DNA of 64,000 nucleotides from JBBQVS01 sp964250805 (GCA_964250805.1 CAXUHG010000009.1:13111-77110), one strand, 5' to 3'; positions 1 through 9,050 are shown, numbered from the stretch's first letter. Notes: a model not told the origin generated them from the letters alone. Numbers and translations are program-made.

Positions 1-19
1 ATTACCACTTTGGAGAAGA

Positions 20-361
20 GTGATGACCCATCAACGTAACACAAGTGGATTACGTCAAAGCGCGCAATCGCGACATCAACAGGCAGTTCAGAGAGTAGAG
101 GAGGGTATCGCTCGCTTATTACAGGAGGGAAGGTCAATCAACTTCAATATCGTTGTTGCAACGGCCAAAGTTTCTACCGCTTGGCTCTATCGAATGCCTG
201 AGATACGACAGCGCATTGAACACTTGAGACAACAACCTCATGCCAACTCCACGATCCCTTCAAAAGGCAAAGCCTCTGATGCTTCAAAGAATGCTATGCT
301 GACTACACTCAGGAACAAGATGAAGGTTCTGGAGACCGAAAATCAAGAACTCAAGCACTAA
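20..361 (+). CDS. DUF6262 (TnpC-like) transposon accessory protein, possibly ended early by a stop codon
   Basis: A 113-residue basic protein with a helical N-terminus (HRNT..RQSAQSR) and a C-terminal coiled-coil-like tail ending LETENQELKH. This layout resembles DUF6262 proteins, the third gene (TnpC type) of Tn554-like elements, which act beside two tyrosine recombinases; those would lie left of the window. The frame stays open after the TAA at 359-361 and runs to a TGA at 413-415, encoding LEVIYGQI, which looks like a natural continuation of the coil. The TAA may therefore be a nonsense mutation of a CAA codon. Family assignment is by sequence feel only, so moderately sure. Confidence 0.6.
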   Translation: MMTHQRNTSGLRQSAQSRHQQAVQRVEEGIARLLQEGRSINFNIVVATAKVSTAWLYRMPEIRQRIEHLRQQPHANSTIPSKGKASDASKNAMLTTLRNKMKVLETENQELKH

Positions 362-596
362 CTCGAAGTTATTTACGGACAGATCCTTACAAAAAAAGAT
401 GACTATGGTCCTTGAGTATTACTAGAAAGAAATATCACATTAAAGAGTGGCCTAGCTCAACTTCAATATGAAGTGACGCTACAACATCGTGGACGGATGT
501 GATATGATTTCCGACAGAGAGTTCCTTGCGCATGCTCAGACTCTGTTGATAGTATTCACTGCGTCCTCTTCTCTCTGGTTAGCAAGGGCCACTACT

Positions 597-3500
597 ATGG
601 AAACTGCGAGTGGAATAGATACGGCGGACCTTTTCTTTGAAAAAGTAGTTTCGTCCTTCGTAGACGAGCCAGATTTCGTCAACCGACAGTGGCTGAACGA
701 CCAGATCGCTGCTGCCCTTGAGAAGCCTGACTGTCGCTACCTGCTCCTAACGGGTGAACCGGGGGCAGGAAAAACGGGGATCGCAGCTTCACTAGCACGA
801 GAACATCCTGATTGGCTGCGTTACTTCATCCGCCGTGACAGTTGGACACCTCTCAGCGGGCGTGATATTCGCTCGTTCTTGTTCTCGCTAGGACACCAGC
901 TTGCCGCGAGGAGGCCCTCGCTCTTCCAACCAGCTAACCTCGAAATCGTCGTCAACCAGCGGATCGACATGCTGTCAAGCAGCGGGCAGGTCGTCGGGAT
1001 ACACATCGATGACTTACAGGTATCGCCCTTCTTTCAAACTGCCCTACGGGTGACACAGCAGGTCGGCGAGGTGAGAGGTTCGCTCACGGGTATTGCTGTG
1101 AAGACGACTCAGGTTGAGCCACGCCTCCTCGATCCCGACAACCTCCAGTATCTTGCTCTCCTTGACCCTGCTAAGGTACTCCTAGCCGAGGATCCCAACA
1201 CTCATATCGTGGTCCTGGTCGATGGTCTTGACGAGATCGCAGAAGAAAGGAGCTTGCTTGACTGGCTGGCGAACAGTCCCGAATTGCCAGATAACGTGCG
1301 CTTTGTCCTCACATCCCGTCCTCACGCGTCTCTACACCCACTCATGAGCCGACGTGCTAGGTCACTAGTGCATCTTCGGGTCGAGCCTGGGAGTGTTCAG
1401 GTTCGCCATGATCTCACCACTTATGTCAGTCGCGTCGTTGCTGAGTCTTCGATCACCGAAGCACTAGCAAGCGGAGGTGTCACATCTGCCGAGTTCGTCC
1501 GCCAGAGTGTGGAGAAGTCCGATGGGAACTTCGCCTATCTGGTCGCCTACTCCCGGGCCTTGCGCGAAGCGGTGAAGCGACAAGATACAGCTACATGCTT
1601 CCGCCTCTTGCAATTCGCCGATATTCCCTCTGGACTCAACGATCTCTATAGCTTCTTCCTTGATCTGCTCAAAAGAGACATCGAACAGCTTGGCACGCTG
1701 GAGGTCCAAGCATCGCTCTCGGCCACTGACCGTGCAGTTCTGGCTTGGGAGGGAGTGGGTCAGGCCATCCTGGGAGTACTGGCTGTCGCTCGGGAACCTC
1801 TTACCGTCGAGCAGATCGCACGTTTCGGGGACATCCGCGTTTGGCCCCGCCACCTTCACAATGTGATGGCACGCCTCACCCAGTTTCTCGATCAAGAAGC
1901 TAGCGGGTACCGCTTGTTTCACACCTCGTTCACCGAATTCCTCACAGCTCCGACCACCAGAGAGCGGCGACCGTCCAGTGCTGTCTATCCCTCCGAATGG
2001 AACGAGCGGATAGTGCGCTCCTATCGGCAAGATACGCCCAGGTGGATCGAGATAGAGTGGAGCAGAGTTGACCGCTATGGGCTTCTGCACATTGCGGATC
2101 ATCTGGTAGCACTTGGTTCATCGGCTGCTGCCGAGGTGGTCGAACTGGTCAACCCTGATGTTAGACGAGCCATGCTCTCCTTGTTTAAGACTGACAGCCA
2201 ATTCCAGCGCACCATCGACCAAGCTCTTGAGCAGACGGTGACAAGCTCTAATCTCTCGGAATCGCTTCCCACAATTATCGGCCTGAGTACCGTTCGGGTC
2301 GGGATTCAAGAGCAGAGTCAGCAGGTGACTCCGGCGGTACTTGGTCTTATGGCCCGTCTCGGTAAAATAGACACCGCCCTCGAGTACCTGGGCATCATGG
2401 GTGCATCTATGCAGCGTTTCCAGGGCCTGCATCAGGTCCGCCTGCATGCTTCCCCATCTGATCTCAATAGGGTCGGGGCCTTGGCTGATCTCGACCGACT
2501 CGTCCAATACGCCCTAGATATCCGACCAGGGCGACCATTTATGCCTGAACGACGCAACGCGCTCAGGATTGCAGCCGTTGAACTCGCTCCGCAGGACCTC
2601 ACCCAGGCACTGCGTTTGGCTGATCTGTGTGAAGAGGAAGGCAAAACGGAGATCCACGATGGCGTCCTTGCAGTTGCTGCACGCTTTACAGCGCTAGCGT
2701 CGGTAGGAAAACTCATACGCAAGATGGATTCCAACCGTGCTGCAGCTTATATAGAGGCGGCGCAACGTCCTCTTGGTACGAGAGGACACAAGTACGAGCG
2801 CAGACATCTCCTCGAACAGGCTGAGGCAGAGATGGAAAGAGATTCTTCCCAAGTTACCCCATCTCTATTAGCTCGGCTCACTGTAGCATGGGCACCCCTC
2901 AACCAGACTCACGCTCTTGCCTCTCTGAGCAATCTACGGGCACTGGTTGGTCTTCCTGCTGGTGAGAAGATACCGGAAACACTCCCATATGCTGGCACAA
3001 TGGAAGACAGTGCCTTCAGTCAACTAAGGGGGGAACTGGGGGAACTCGTTGTGGCTGCCGAGGTCCTCAGAACATACGCTCCACTGATAGCGAAGGTGCT
3101 ACTCGAACACGTCAGTCGCACACCCGTCGATTTTTCATCATGTGACGTTCTTCCACATGTGGCAGAGCTTTGGGCGGCCTGGGGTGAGTATAGCATGTGT
3201 TGGCTGGTCGTCAATAGATTGTTGGCCTTTGAACGGAGACTCGGCTGGTTCGGACCAGCAAAGGAGATCACAAGGCTCGCAACTCTGCTCGTTCCGTTCG
3301 ATAGGGCTGAGGCGATATCGCTCGTAGACGAGGCCTTCCGCATGATCGAGGCCGCGTTTGACCCCAATGAGACGCTCAAGCAAGACCAGATCAACTCAGC
3401 TCTCTCCGGTATGGTGATGTCGCTGTTGTCCTGGGACACTGAGCACGCACTGAAAGCTGCCCGTTGGATCACCTACACTCGCTGGATTGAGGGATCGTCG

Positions 3501-5099
3501 GAGGTGTCTACCAACAACCAACCCGACGCACTTGCCCTGATCGGCCTGTCAATTGCTGACACACACCCCACTCATGCGCAAGACCTCCTCGAGGAGTGCA
3601 TGAAGTTCGTCACGCTTTCAACGGGCCGGAATGGCGATGAGGAACAGGTTGCACCTCCTGCGTTTTTCCACACCGTTGCAGAGCAACGAGACGGGGATGA
3701 GAGGGCTGTACCTGATGCAGCGACCAGCCAATCCCAGATGATATTAGCTATCCCATACTTCATGAATGTGTTGAGCGTCTATAAAGCTGAACGAGACAGT
3801 CAAATAGCGACGACACCAGCCGACACAGTGCGCTGGGTCCTACCACCTCCTCGCTTCTTTGGATCACCCTACAACTGGACTCGCACGTTTCGCATCCTAG
3901 CTGAGTATGTCGCGGCAAAAGATATCGGATTGGCCGAGCAATTGTTAGAGATGATCGTCGATCCCGCAGAACGGGCAATTGGCTTGGGAACTCTTTTTAC
4001 TCTTCTGACAGCACGAGGCGACGACAAAGCCGTATCGTTCAAGGAACGAACACTCCGGACACTCCAAATGGTGCCCGACTATGAGTGTGACATCGACGTG
4101 CAGTCGGCTGACCCTGGCCTCATCACCGCTTACCTGAATCCGCACGAGCGGGCGTGCTTCGGGGTCGCCCTGCGCCTCGCACTCGCCGACCCCAACAGCA
4201 CACTCGCCCTCCTTGAGCAACTGAAATCGGCTTCTCTTGTTGCCTCAGTCAAGACCGATGCCCTCTTCAGAGTTATTTTGACAACGGTAAAGCCGGACGT
4301 GACCCAGGAACAGGCACCGGCCAATGAGCCGAACGCGTTCCACAGGAAACTCCTGGACCAAGCTAGCCGATGGAGTGATCCAATTCATGCCGCTCTTTTG
4401 CTACGTGCGCTCGCCTATGCCGTTGTCGGCTACTGTCCTGAGGCAGTGGAAGGAATCGTCAACCAAATCAGCATCCCGGTCTATCGGGCCTTCGCTGAGA
4501 TCGCCCTAGCCCCTCTGCTTCACCCCAATGACAGGCAGCGAGTTGCTGAGCAGTGCCAACGGACCGTGACACACCTTCCCGTGGACATCCCTCCTCATCA
4601 ATCGGCAGCAGCCACGGTGAAAGCGGCAGCACTCCTGACAAAAATCGACCCTGAAGTCTCTGAGAGATTGGCTCGAGAAGGGCTTGATGCTGCGAGGCAG
4701 TGTGGACATCTCTATTACCGGGGGCTAGCCCTTCTCGAGTATGTGGGCCTTGAGGTGAGAGGCGTTGAGACGGCAACCCTGGTGACCGAAATTGAGGGAC
4801 TCATCGAGCGACTCGGTGCCCACTATCACGCTGCCGAGCTGCTGTGTCGCCTCTTTCCAGCACTGGTTGATCTGTTTCCTGAGCGAGTACCAGCAGCTCT
4901 CATAAGGATACTGGATTGGGGTTGGACGTACACTATGGCACTGCTTGAGTATGCTGCACCTGTACTGATCAAGCGTTATGATGTCGGAATCGTATCAGCT
5001 CTACACGAGGCGCTCGTCGATGCCTTTGCCTGTCTTTCGGACCCACTCAAACCTGCAACTCGCAGGAGAGCGGTCGATGGTGTCAGCACTGACAGGTGA
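597..5099 (+). CDS. Large STAND/NACHT-type P-loop ATPase with long helical-repeat C-terminus
   Basis: About 1,500 residues. The N-terminal NTPase shows Walker A GEPGAGKT (residues 53-60 from this start) and Walker B with the doubled acidic pattern VDGLDE (208-213), followed by an SRP-like sensor (VLTSRPH) typical of NACHT ATPases. The remaining ~1,100 residues are alpha-helical, Leu/Ala-rich repeats (TPR/HEAT-like), normally the sensing part of STAND proteins. No nuclease, TIR or protease effector motif was recognised inside it. The frame is open from a GTG at 489 and an ATG at 504, but homologous-looking sequence begins near DLFFEKVVSSFVDEPDF, so ATG 597 (AAGGG about 9 nt upstream) is preferred. 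It could be an immune-type sensor paired with the small gene downstream; that role is inference. Confidence 0.8.
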   Translation: METASGIDTADLFFEKVVSSFVDEPDFVNRQWLNDQIAAALEKPDCRYLLLTGEPGAGKTGIAASLAREHPDWLRYFIRRDSWTPLSGRDIRSFLFSLGHQLAARRPSLFQPANLEIVVNQRIDMLSSSGQVVGIHIDDLQVSPFFQTALRVTQQVGEVRGSLTGIAVKTTQVEPRLLDPDNLQYLALLDPAKVLLAEDPNTHIVVLVDGLDEIAEERSLLDWLANSPELPDNVRFVLTSRPHASLHPLMSRRARSLVHLRVEPGSVQVRHDLTTYVSRVVAESSITEALASGGVTSAEFVRQSVEKSDGNFAYLVAYSRALREAVKRQDTATCFRLLQFADIPSGLNDLYSFFLDLLKRDIEQLGTLEVQASLSATDRAVLAWEGVGQAILGVLAVAREPLTVEQIARFGDIRVWPRHLHNVMARLTQFLDQEASGYRLFHTSFTEFLTAPTTRERRPSSAVYPSEWNERIVRSYRQDTPRWIEIEWSRVDRYGLLHIADHLVALGSSAAAEVVELVNPDVRRAMLSLFKTDSQFQRTIDQALEQTVTSSNLSESLPTIIGLSTVRVGIQEQSQQVTPAVLGLMARLGKIDTALEYLGIMGASMQRFQGLHQVRLHASPSDLNRVGALADLDRLVQYALDIRPGRPFMPERRNALRIAAVELAPQDLTQALRLADLCEEEGKTEIHDGVLAVAARFTALASVGKLIRKMDSNRAAAYIEAAQRPLGTRGHKYERRHLLEQAEAEMERDSSQVTPSLLARLTVAWAPLNQTHALASLSNLRALVGLPAGEKIPETLPYAGTMEDSAFSQLRGELGELVVAAEVLRTYAPLIAKVLLEHVSRTPVDFSSCDVLPHVAELWAAWGEYSMCWLVVNRLLAFERRLGWFGPAKEITRLATLLVPFDRAEAISLVDEAFRMIEAAFDPNETLKQDQINSALSGMVMSLLSWDTEHALKAARWITYTRWIEGSSEVSTNNQPDALALIGLSIADTHPTHAQDLLEECMKFVTLSTGRNGDEEQVAPPAFFHTVAEQRDGDERAVPDAATSQSQMILAIPYFMNVLSVYKAERDSQIATTPADTVRWVLPPPRFFGSPYNWTRTFRILAEYVAAKDIGLAEQLLEMIVDPAERAIGLGTLFTLLTARGDDKAVSFKERTLRTLQMVPDYECDIDVQSADPGLITAYLNPHERACFGVALRLALADPNSTLALLEQLKSASLVASVKTDALFRVILTTVKPDVTQEQAPANEPNAFHRKLLDQASRWSDPIHAALLLRALAYAVVGYCPEAVEGIVNQISIPVYRAFAEIALAPLLHPNDRQRVAEQCQRTVTHLPVDIPPHQSAAATVKAAALLTKIDPEVSERLAREGLDAARQCGHLYYRGLALLEYVGLEVRGVETATLVTEIEGLIERLGAHYHAAELLCRLFPALVDLFPERVPAALIRILDWGWTYTMALLEYAAPVLIKRYDVGIVSALHEALVDAFACLSDPLKPATRRRAVDGVSTDR

Positions 5100-5395
5100 A
5101 GTTGCTCTACAGGTATGTAGCGAGGGCGACTCGAAGTTCGCCAGAGGATGCAGAGAGTCACGCTCTCTAATGATAAGTTTGAAGCATATGGTTCTGATGA
5201 GAGTTGTAGTAAGGAATCTCACGACTATCGAGCGGTCAAGTTTTCTTCAAAAGAGGGAAGCAATGAGCAAAAAGCGGATGGGCATGACAGAAGTATACTT
5301 TGCCCTACATCTTACAACAGGCTTTGATAGACAAAAGAGATGTCTTCGTTGATGAAGAGTATTGTGTAAAGATAGAAAAGAGAGGAGAAGCAAAG

Positions 5396-5845
5396 ATGGA
5401 TCCTGCAATCGTCGATCTGACGGCAAGAGTTATGGGGGTCTTACTCCCGCTCGTTTCCAAGAGCGCGGAGGAGGTTGCGAGCAAAGTAGGTGATGCAGCC
5501 TTTGAAAAGATGAAGGCGTTGTTAGCGACCTTGAAGCAGAAATGGTCAGCAGACAAAGAAGCCACCGACAGTCTGATTCGTTTTGAAGAGAAGCCAGACC
5601 GTTACCAAACGGTAATTGAAGATATATTACAAGAGAAGTTGGCCCAGGACCACGATTTGGCATATCAGTTGACGGTAATGCTTGGAGAAATGGGGCCCGC
5701 ACTTGACATTGTACAACACATGGGGGAGGGGAAGGATATCATAGGTCTTAAAGCAAGAGAGATGAGAAGTGGAAGCGTGAGAATTTCTCAAGACATCGAC
5801 CATGCCGAAGGAGTAACTGGTGCAGAATTCGAGACTCTCGGATGA
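5396..5845 (+). CDS. Small helical protein, probable partner of the upstream STAND ATPase
   Basis: 149 residues. The ATG at 5396 is chosen because AGAGGAG sits 8-12 nt upstream. The N-terminus (MDPAIVDLTARVMGVLLPLV) is an amphipathic/hydrophobic helix, followed by a Lys-rich helix (KMKALLATLKQKW) and a central acidic helical domain. The start resembles small proteins often found beside NTPase conflict genes, whose N-terminal helix may contact membrane or the NTPase; this is recall, not a search. It lies 296 bp after the ATPase on the same strand. The C-terminal 30 residues (REMRSGSVRISQDI) look like a beta strand. Function unknown. Confidence 0.65.
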   Translation: MDPAIVDLTARVMGVLLPLVSKSAEEVASKVGDAAFEKMKALLATLKQKWSADKEATDSLIRFEEKPDRYQTVIEDILQEKLAQDHDLAYQLTVMLGEMGPALDIVQHMGEGKDIIGLKAREMRSGSVRISQDIDHAEGVTGAEFETLG

Positions 5846-5999
5846 CGTTTCTTCTCAGCGATTCTGTCAGATTTCTGCTCGAGTGAGAGGATTGTGCATC
5901 TAAAAAAACAACAATAGCAATCTTCTTTTGAGTGAATTTTATCCTTGTTCTTCACGCTGACTGATTGCCCCTTAACTTCGAGAGCGCACTCTAGCTTTT

Positions 6000-6032
6000 A
6001 TAGGAGGTTTCCGACCTGCTGCAAGCTCCTAT
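6000..6032 (+). terminator. Possible weak hairpin terminator
   Basis: A 7-bp perfect stem (ATAGGAG / CTCCTAT) with a 19-nt loop, followed by only a short T run. It sits about 155 bp after the small STAND-partner gene. Weak candidate. Confidence 0.3.
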
Positions 6033-6078
6033 TTCGTTCCATTAACATTCGAGGGCCGCTATTTACTGAAATTTCTTA

Positions 6079-6219
6079 GAGCGTGTTTTGTAAATAGGCT
6101 GAAACCGCTTACCTCCAATGCTTCAGCCTCTGTAGTAGGTGAGGCAGACGAGAGTGTGCTCATGCTCGCTTGCTCCTCAATCTTGACCCTAGCTCTCTAG
6201 TCATTTACAAAACACACTC
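6079..6219. mobile_element. 141-bp MITE with IS5-type ends and TTA duplication
   Basis: Terminal inverted repeats GAGCGTGTTTTGTAAAT (6079-6095) and ATTTACAAAACACACTC (6203-6219), differing at one base, are flanked on both sides by TTA (6076-6078 and 6220-6222). A TNA duplication and GAG-starting ends are known for IS5-family (IS427/IS1031-like) elements. No ORF inside, so a non-autonomous copy. Confidence 0.7.
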
Positions 6220-6224
6220 TTAAA

Positions 6225-6264
6225 GAGACTGTACGACCGTTACATACTAACAACGTACAGTCCC
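6225..6264. repeat. Inverted repeat hairpin GACTGTACG / CGTACAGTC
   Basis: A perfect 9-bp stem (6227-6235 and 6254-6262) with an 18-nt AT-rich loop directly right of the MITE. It could be a bidirectional terminator between the STAND pair and the minus-strand HNH operon, but there is no T tract. Confidence 0.4.
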
Positions 6265-6420
6265 TCTGCTCAAGCTATGTGAGCTATGACAGCTACTGAT
6301 AATTATAACAGACTGCTAACTGAGACAGGGACGTCTTGTTCTTCTATGAAACGTATCACTCGTGCATGTCTACCGGTTCTGCAGCGATAATGATTAGAGG
6401 GAGTCGCTATAGAGCCAGCA

Positions 6421-6783
6421 TCATTCATCTTTGACGATGATACATCCATCATGGTGGGCCCGATCTCGTGGCTTGATGTGCCTTGCCCGAAGTTGCGTAT
6501 ACGTTTGGAGATGTTCTGGAGCTTGTTGCCAGTGATAAACGGTGACACTAGGGCATGATCCAGAGGGTTCGTGAGTCCATCTGGCAGAGCATGTTGTACA
6601 GATGTAGGGATAGGGTTCACCTTGCTGGTGGGTCAAGAGATGCTTCATGTGAACGTATTCTTCTTCAACTAAAGAGGTGTTTGAGAGTCGTCTGTCCAGT
6701 ACTGCACTTGAATACATTTGTGAAGTGATAGGGTCAAGGTTGTTGTAGCCAGCCGCAAAGTAGAAAAGGAGTGTCTCCAACAT
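6421..6783 (-). CDS. Small Cys-containing (zinc-ribbon-like) protein, third gene of the HNH operon
   Basis: 120 residues. The C-terminal half carries CTTC...SGSCPSV, then an aromatic/basic stretch (YHWQQAPEHLQTYTQL) and RARHIKPRDRAHHDGCII. From memory, the CxxC, 'HLQT.TQL' and 'KPRD' order recurs in small Chloroflexota proteins and argues that this frame is coding. It begins 64 bp after the HNH gene ends, same strand. No clear ribosome-binding site. After the TGA at its end the frame continues with CWLYSDSL before another stop, so the 3' end may be truncated by mutation. Function unknown. Confidence 0.45.
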   Translation of the reverse strand: MLETLLFYFAAGYNNLDPITSQMYSSAVLDRRLSNTSLVEEEYVHMKHLLTHQQGEPYPYICTTCSARWTHEPSGSCPSVTVYHWQQAPEHLQTYTQLRARHIKPRDRAHHDGCIIVKDE

Positions 6784-6846
6784 GTGGAGAGAGAACCCGA
6801 CTCTACAGGAAAAATCGAGTTCTTTGTCCTCATTAGCAAGTATTTT

Positions 6847-7473
6847 TCACCGGGTGAGGTAATCCACGAACTCCTCCTCGAACTGGTAGCGCTTTGTGTT
6901 ATTCCATGTGGTTTCTCGAACAAGGTTGTGTCTGCAGAGAATGGTCATCTTGTCGTCTAAGTATTCATGGTCATCGTAGTAGTACACCAAGTACATTTCC
7001 CCACCACTATTGTAGGAGTGTGCTTTCTTGATTGTGATGAATTCCCTTTTTAACGGGTAGCTGTCCAGGTCTTTGCGCATCTCAGATAAAAGTTCAGGCA
7101 TTTGCTGTTCTATTTTGCTAAACGTTACAATCTTGGTCGCCTCGCGTTCATCTCCTGCTTCAGCAATGACCTTCCATGCTCGTAACACTTCAACAGCATA
7201 TTTGGGTGAATCAGAGTCAATGAGCTTGGCGCATGTTTGACAGAGCCAGATAGCATTGTAGATAGATTTTCGTTCGTTAGGGGTCAGGGCTGGATCATAG
7301 CGAGGGCCTTCTGGGGACGCTGCTGTAATGTGGGATGCGACACCTGTGTTAACGACTTTGTCCTCTTCTGAATGCGCCTCAATTGTTTCTCGCCTGCATG
7401 CTGGGTTCGAGCACTTAGCACGCGCACGTTTAAACAATATCTCTTTAGTTGCTTGACTAAAGTTGTCTCTCAT
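6847..7473 (-). CDS. HNH-like zinc endonuclease-type protein
   Basis: 208 residues. The N-terminal domain has two Cys pairs bracketing a His: C21/C26, then ASHITAASPEGPRY with H48, then N73 and C78QTC81 (YNAIWLCQTC). This order (Cys-x4-Cys, SHI.., N..W.C..C) is that of HNH nucleases of restriction/phage-defence type. The C-terminal ~90 residues (EFITIKKAHSYNSGGEMYLVYYYDD) are a separate beta-rich domain that could be a sensor or binding module. Start supported by AGGAGG 12 nt upstream. It is 15 bp after the 130-residue gene, so an operon. A defence or toxin role is inference. Confidence 0.7.
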   Translation of the reverse strand: MRDNFSQATKEILFKRARAKCSNPACRRETIEAHSEEDKVVNTGVASHITAASPEGPRYDPALTPNERKSIYNAIWLCQTCAKLIDSDSPKYAVEVLRAWKVIAEAGDEREATKIVTFSKIEQQMPELLSEMRKDLDSYPLKREFITIKKAHSYNSGGEMYLVYYYDDHEYLDDKMTILCRHNLVRETTWNNTKRYQFEEEFVDYLTR

Positions 7474-7488
7474 ATAGAGAGCTTCCTC

Positions 7489-7881
7489 CTATTCAATTGA
7501 TATACTGTTTTCTTCTTGCCACTCGTCAGTAGCTTCGAGTAAGGCATCTATGGCTGCCTGTACTACATTTGCGTTCAGTCGATACTGGTAGTACTTAGGA
7601 CCATTTTGAGCCAATTCAAGAAAGTTTTTTGCCACGAGTTTTTCGAGTACTGCTTGAGGATGTTTGATGGTCCTCATTGTATCAAAATCGAGTTCTCTGT
7701 GCGTTTTTGTGATCCAGGGAACGGAAGCTCCTGTTTCAACAAGCGTGTCTGTCTGCTCCATGATGACAGAGAGCAAGAGCGTCATTTCTTCGTCGCGTTC
7801 ACAGATGATGGCAGTATCCTCATATATTTTAATGCCGCGACGAGGAGGACGTGCTCCTGATTGTTGGTCTCTCTTGTTCAT
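7489..7881 (-). CDS. Small unknown protein, first gene of the HNH operon
   Basis: 130 residues, acidic C-terminus. The middle (IKHPQAVLEKLVAKNFLELA) followed by KYYQYRLN reads like a winged-helix recognition helix and wing, so a DNA-binding regulator is possible. Upstream lies an AGAGGC-type ribosome site. Only 15 bp separate it from the HNH gene. No family recognised. It could be an autoregulator or an antidote-like partner for the HNH protein; both are guesses. Confidence 0.6.
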   Translation of the reverse strand: MNKRDQQSGARPPRRGIKIYEDTAIICERDEEMTLLLSVIMEQTDTLVETGASVPWITKTHRELDFDTMRTIKHPQAVLEKLVAKNFLELAQNGPKYYQYRLNANVVQAAIDALLEATDEWQEENSISIE

Positions 7882-8060
7882 TTCTACATTGCCTCTTTTC
7901 TCTTAAAAACGAAAGACGTAACTGAATAATTATATTTGGCATTGTCAATGAGGGGTAGAGCTACAGCTTACGTAGCTTTCCCTCAAATGAAGCAATCAGA
8001 AGATGAGATAGACATGAAAAAGGAGATCAGTATTCCTGATCTCCCCTAGCTGTCGATCTG

Positions 8061-8294
8061 CTATGCTACATCCTTTGTTGGTGGCTTCCTCTTTGGCTTA
8101 CGCTTACGAGCAAAGAATGGGACAAAAGCTCTTACCATGTCACAAAGGTTATGCATAATGTCTTTTGATGTTATAGTCATCAGAAGCACGACGACAATCG
8201 TCAGTGACAGGAGAAGGGCAATCATACCCACCACAACAACGAGGACCAGCTGAGCATCAGGAGAAAGTGTCCCTAACGCACTGCTGTAGCCCAT
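8061..8294 (-). CDS. Small single-pass membrane protein with basic tail
   Basis: 77 residues. ATG 8294 is preferred to an upstream TTG because GGAGGA sits 7 nt before it. A short extracellular-looking N-terminus (YSSALGTLSPDAQ) precedes a long hydrophobic segment (LVLVVVVGMIALLLSLTIVV), then a cytoplasmic region and a strongly basic end (ARKRKPKRKPPTK). No family recognised. It stands alone on the minus strand upstream of a repeat-rich zone. Confidence 0.55.
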   Translation of the reverse strand: MGYSSALGTLSPDAQLVLVVVVGMIALLLSLTIVVVLLMTITSKDIMHNLCDMVRAFVPFFARKRKPKRKPPTKDVA

Positions 8295-8385
8295 GAATGG
8301 CTCCTCCAATACTAAAGGTACAAGAGAATACCACAGAGCAGAAAAACCAGATTTGAGGATGCTTCAAGGAGCAAATTCAAGTTTT

Positions 8386-8503
8386 GTCGATCTGCTTTGT
8401 CAGTGTCCACCCATCTTTTCGACTTGCTCTACCGGCCAAGATATGCGCTAATCGACGAAGATTGAAAAGGATACTGCTGCGGCGGCTACTTCTTATGTTG
8501 CCT
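8386..8503. repeat. Diverged ~110-bp direct repeat, copy A
   Basis: Shares with 8764-8877 the ordered blocks GTCGATCTGCTTTGTC, GCTCTACCGGCC and AAAGGATACTGCTGC at matching spacings. The copies bracket the palindrome cluster at 8540-8690. No coding potential seen. Confidence 0.6.
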
Positions 8504-8539
8504 AAGTTCTCAACCTGTATTTTACCAAAGCACAGATGC

Positions 8540-8690
8540 ACTTATTCGTGTATATGCAAAATCTAGTACTTGAGTACTATGCAAAATTGTAAGAGATCAT
8601 TTTGCTGATATAATCCAACATATGTGTACGAGTACACAATTTTGCATATGTTGGTATAATACACATAAGCCCGATGAGAGGGATTGAAAC
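8540..8690. repeat. Nested palindromes plus a solitary CRISPR-repeat-like 3' end
   Basis: Contains AGTACTTGAGTACT, the pair TATGCAAAATTGT / ACAATTTTGCATA, the pair ATCCAACATATG / CATATGTTGG, and an inner TGTACGAGTACA, all interleaved, so several alternative cruciforms can form. It ends with CCGATGAGAGGGATTGAAAC (8671-8690), whose GGGATTGAAAC end is like the 3' end of many type I/III CRISPR repeats. Only one copy is present. Confidence 0.5.
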
Positions 8691-8763
8691 AATCTTCCCC
8701 CTTTTTGAGCTGTATCCTGCTTCTATCTATTGAAGTACGAAACAGGTCCAAGAAACACGAACT

Positions 8764-8877
8764 GGTCGATCTGCTTTGTCGGTGTTCACCTGACCTTCTT
8801 AATGGCTCTACCGGCCTAGTAATGCTCATTGAGTTGGTTGAAAGGATACTGCTGCTACGACCAGTTTTTGTTACTTA
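8764..8877. repeat. Diverged ~110-bp direct repeat, copy B
   Basis: Partner of 8386-8503, same orientation, about 75-80% similar by eye across the shared blocks. Confidence 0.6.
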
Positions 8878-9050
8878 AATGCGACCAGAAGAAGGGAAAT
8901 GAGGATATCTTTTAGGGTATCTGCTTTTTGCGAACTAACATTGTTAGATACTCTGCGCTACTTCTCGCTGTTTGTATGCTCCATGCACTTGGCAACTCCA
9001 TCGCTCTATTCTAGCCTCAGTAGCTTGTATTCTTCCATATCTTGCACATA

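Noticed and set aside
1464..2102. Long minus-strand frames opposite the STAND ATPase
   Set aside because: Antisense to a clear NACHT gene, no domain sense, no ribosome site.
4978..5352. Plus-strand frame overlapping the end of the ATPase
   Set aside because: Different frame over known coding sequence, composition unlike a protein, no start signal.
8563..8829. Minus-strand 88-residue frame
   Set aside because: Runs through the palindromes and direct repeat copy B; no coding character.
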